Of a DNA stretch of 64,000 bases, positions 62,181 to 64,000 are shown piece by piece. The translations under genes were made by a program, and so were the position numbers. Where the stretch lies: contig PXCO01000040.1 in assembly GCA_003565295.1 (NCBI GenBank), forward strand, positions 1 through 64,000, in the 5' to 3' direction. The notes below the pieces were generated by a model. The model did no database searches and was not told where the DNA came from. It saw only the letters and a list, made by a program, of their open reading frames with translations. Within the stretch, counting starts at the first letter, position 1, and each line of letters begins with the position of its first letter. Origin of the DNA: Cyclobacteriaceae bacterium. Its GTDB lineage: Bacteria; Bacteroidota; Bacteroidia; Cytophagales; Cyclobacteriaceae.

Positions 62181-64000
62181 ATGGAGATTGGGGATCTTAT
62201 TTCGAAAGAAACTGGAACAAATGATGATTCAGGGACAAATTTACTTTTTTTAATTAAGCGTTTAACCAGGAATTGGTATTGGATTTTTCTTAGTTTGACC
62301 ATTACGGTAAGCTTATGTATGGTCTATCTGTATTTCCAACCTGATATCTATGAAATTAAAAGCAGTATTCTCATTAACACAGATGAGAAGGGCGCCGAGT
62401 TTTCTGAGAACATTGTTTTGGACGATCTGGAAAATTTCTATTCCTCTAAGGTAGTGGAAAATGAAATTGAAGTATTGACCTCAGTGAATCTCATTCGACG
62501 TACTTTGGAGGAACTAGGGCTACAGAACAGTTTTTATGTACCAAATGGAATTCTTAGGAAAAGGGAGGTTTATGGTGATGAAGTGCCTATTATCATTGAT
62601 TTCAAGGAGTTGCCTACAAGAGTAATAAATGTACCCTCTTTGCACCTGGAGTTTATTGATAATGAGAATTTCTATCTGTTAAATGAAAATGGCAGCAAAA
62701 AAATGGTGAAGTATGGGGAGCCACTGAAAAATAGTGCGGGTGTATTTACTGTTAAGTTAAAAGGTGAAAAACTTCCAGAGCTACCTCCTGAAAACCTAGA
62801 AGTTGTTTTTAATGATTTACGTGAACTAGCTTTTTATTTAAGCGATGAAATAAGTGCAGAGCCTACCAACAAACTGTCCACAGCAGTGGGGATAACCTTT
62901 TATGATCCCCTTCCTGAGAGAGGAGAGATGATTGTTGACAAGTTAGTGGAATTATATAACAAAAGGGCATTTGAGAGTATCAGTTCTACAGCGGAAAACA
63001 CCATTGAGTTTATTGATCTTCAAATGGGGCAATTGACAAAGGAATTGGAAGCCATAGAACTTAAGATTGAAGAATTTAAAAAGAAAAACGAAATATCCGA
63101 TCTCAGTTCTGAGTCCCAATTGTACTTAGAAAGCACTAGGGGAAATAAACAGATGTTGTCTGAATATTACATAAAAATCGACGTATTAAATGATATTATT
63201 CAGGAATTGGAAATCGATGAGGACTCATACAAGGTTTTGCAAGGGGTAATGATTGTTGAAGATCAATCCTTGTCTGATATGATAAATAATTTTAATCAAT
63301 TGCTAAGGGAAAGACAACGATTATTGAAGACCGTGAACCCAAGTAATCCTTTATTGAAGAATTTAGAGGGGCAAATTTTTGATTTAAGGAAGGATATACT
63401 AGAAAGTGCTAAAAATGATAGAAGGAGCTTTCAGGTTGCGGTAAATAATTTGGAAGAAAGCTCTAAGAGAACGGAAGCGAGAGTTGGCAGGGTACCGGTA
63501 ATCGAGCGCGAATTGCTGAATTTGACAAGAGATCAGGGAATAAAGCAAGAAAATTATTTGTACTTAATGAAAAAAAGGGAAGAGGCCATGCTGTCATCTG
63601 CGGCAAACTCGGGGAAAAGTGCAAGAACAATAGACCCTGCGATGGCAGGTATATATCCCGTCAGGCCATTAAAGAAGTTTTTGGTGTTAGCCTCAATTGC
63701 AATAGGTATTGGTATTCCCCTTTCAATTATCGTGATCAGTGATAAGCTTTTTGGAAAGATTACTCAAAAAAGCGAACTGATGAGATTAACCAAAGTACCT
63801 GTTTTGGGAGAGGTGGCCAAAAGTAAAAAGGGAAAGATCTACCTTAAGGACCCTACCCAAAGAAGCATTATTGGGGAGCAGGTTAGTCTGATATGGAGCA
63901 ACCTTAAATATGCCATCAAGGAGGGTGATGGCAAAGTATTAGCATCCACTTCTAGTGTAGGTGGAGAAGGTAAAACTTTTTTCACCATACAATTGGCCAG
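62181..64000 (+). CDS. Wzc-like polysaccharide biosynthesis tyrosine autokinase (3' end beyond the window)
   Basis: This is the first 606 codons of a chain-length regulator and BY-kinase. The order is: a short cytoplasmic lead, helix 1 (NWYWIFLSLTITVSLCMVYL), a Wzz-type periplasmic domain with long coiled coils (SSTAENTIEFIDLQMGQLTK onward), the Pro-rich motif GIYPVRPLKKFLVLASI with helix 2 near residue 500, and the start of the kinase with Walker A SVGGEGKTFF at the right edge. The C-terminal kinase domain and Tyr cluster are outside. It controls polymerisation and export of an exopolysaccharide. Confidence 0.92.
   Translation, partial: MEIGDLISKETGTNDDSGTNLLFLIKRLTRNWYWIFLSLTITVSLCMVYLYFQPDIYEIKSSILINTDEKGAEFSENIVLDDLENFYSSKVVENEIEVLTSVNLIRRTLEELGLQNSFYVPNGILRKREVYGDEVPIIIDFKELPTRVINVPSLHLEFIDNENFYLLNENGSKKMVKYGEPLKNSAGVFTVKLKGEKLPELPPENLEVVFNDLRELAFYLSDEISAEPTNKLSTAVGITFYDPLPERGEMIVDKLVELYNKRAFESISSTAENTIEFIDLQMGQLTKELEAIELKIEEFKKKNEISDLSSESQLYLESTRGNKQMLSEYYIKIDVLNDIIQELEIDEDSYKVLQGVMIVEDQSLSDMINNFNQLLRERQRLLKTVNPSNPLLKNLEGQIFDLRKDILESAKNDRRSFQVAVNNLEESSKRTEARVGRVPVIERELLNLTRDQGIKQENYLYLMKKREEAMLSSAANSGKSARTIDPAMAGIYPVRPLKKFLVLASIAIGIGIPLSIIVISDKLFGKITQKSELMRLTKVPVLGEVAKSKKGKIYLKDPTQRSIIGEQVSLIWSNLKYAIKEGDGKVLASTSSVGGEGKTFFTIQLA

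Noticed and set aside
1-64000. tRNA, rRNA, tmRNA, riboswitch or intact insertion sequence
   Set aside because: I looked by eye for T-loop sequences, conserved rRNA stretches, riboswitch cores and transposase motifs on both strands and found none I could support; a covariance-model search would be decisive.

Overview
The window is a chromosomal segment of a Bacteroidota bacterium, most likely order Cytophagales and plausibly family Cyclobacteriaceae. The grounds are recurring TAnnTTTG promoter boxes, little Shine-Dalgarno signal, a SusC/SusD-type remnant, a Rho factor with a long charged N-terminal extension, and Bacteroidota-type versions of many proteins. This placement is inference from gene content; no 16S rRNA gene or other phylogenetic marker RNA was found. 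I saw no tRNA, rRNA, CRISPR array, intact insertion sequence or prophage.

Layout. 1-4.5 kb: RNase R (runs off the left edge), a PolB-like 3'-5' exonuclease, a conserved hypothetical preceded by a tandem repeat array, LipB and a YraN-type nuclease. 4.5-16.6 kb: a MORN-like exported protein, two PLP aminotransferases, a glycosyltransferase, ribosomal protein S20, RadC, a DUF1684 protein, PheT, a small coiled-coil protein, ZapA, RNase Y and an S1/P1-type nuclease. 17-18.5 kb: an exported esterase-like hydrolase and the collapsed remains of a sigma factor/SusC/SusD locus that still has its terminator. 18.8-26.5 kb: a copper/silver-type efflux operon (HYC_CC_PP protein, CusA-like pump, TolC-like channel, CusB-like adaptor). 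26.6-33.3 kb: small Cys-rich protein, an exported hypothetical, acyl-ACP desaturase, RecQ, Rho. 33.7-41.5 kb: SerRS, then a cytochrome c maturation cluster (CcmB, C, D-like, E, F), a DUF2520 protein and a UbiA prenyltransferase. 41.8-44 kb: PurN and PurH. 44.2-49.7 kb: the rod-shape operon mreBCD-mrdA-rodA. 49.9-61.6 kb: NlpE-like lipoprotein, a truncated gene, exported oligoendopeptidase F, ClpB, a lipoprotein, HslV with a 32-residue ORF overlapping its end, pyruvate dehydrogenase E2, a YheT-type hydrolase, an SRAP protein and an MBL-fold hydrolase. 61.6-64 kb: a very AT-rich promoter region and the start of a Wzc-like tyrosine kinase, presumably the first gene of an exopolysaccharide locus.

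Most of the window is ordinary housekeeping DNA. The most unusual signal is a family of intergenic repeats at three distant loci (2972-3280, about 49786-49880, 60591-60749). Each ends in the box AATTATAAACAYATGAAA, and in every case the ATG of that box is the start codon of the downstream gene (conserved hypothetical, NlpE-like lipoprotein, MBL-fold hydrolase). The units also carry a 22-bp hairpin module that is present in some copies and absent from one. The second notable feature is the fossil sigma/SusC/SusD locus at 18.1-18.5 kb, which keeps gene ends and terminator while the interiors are gone.
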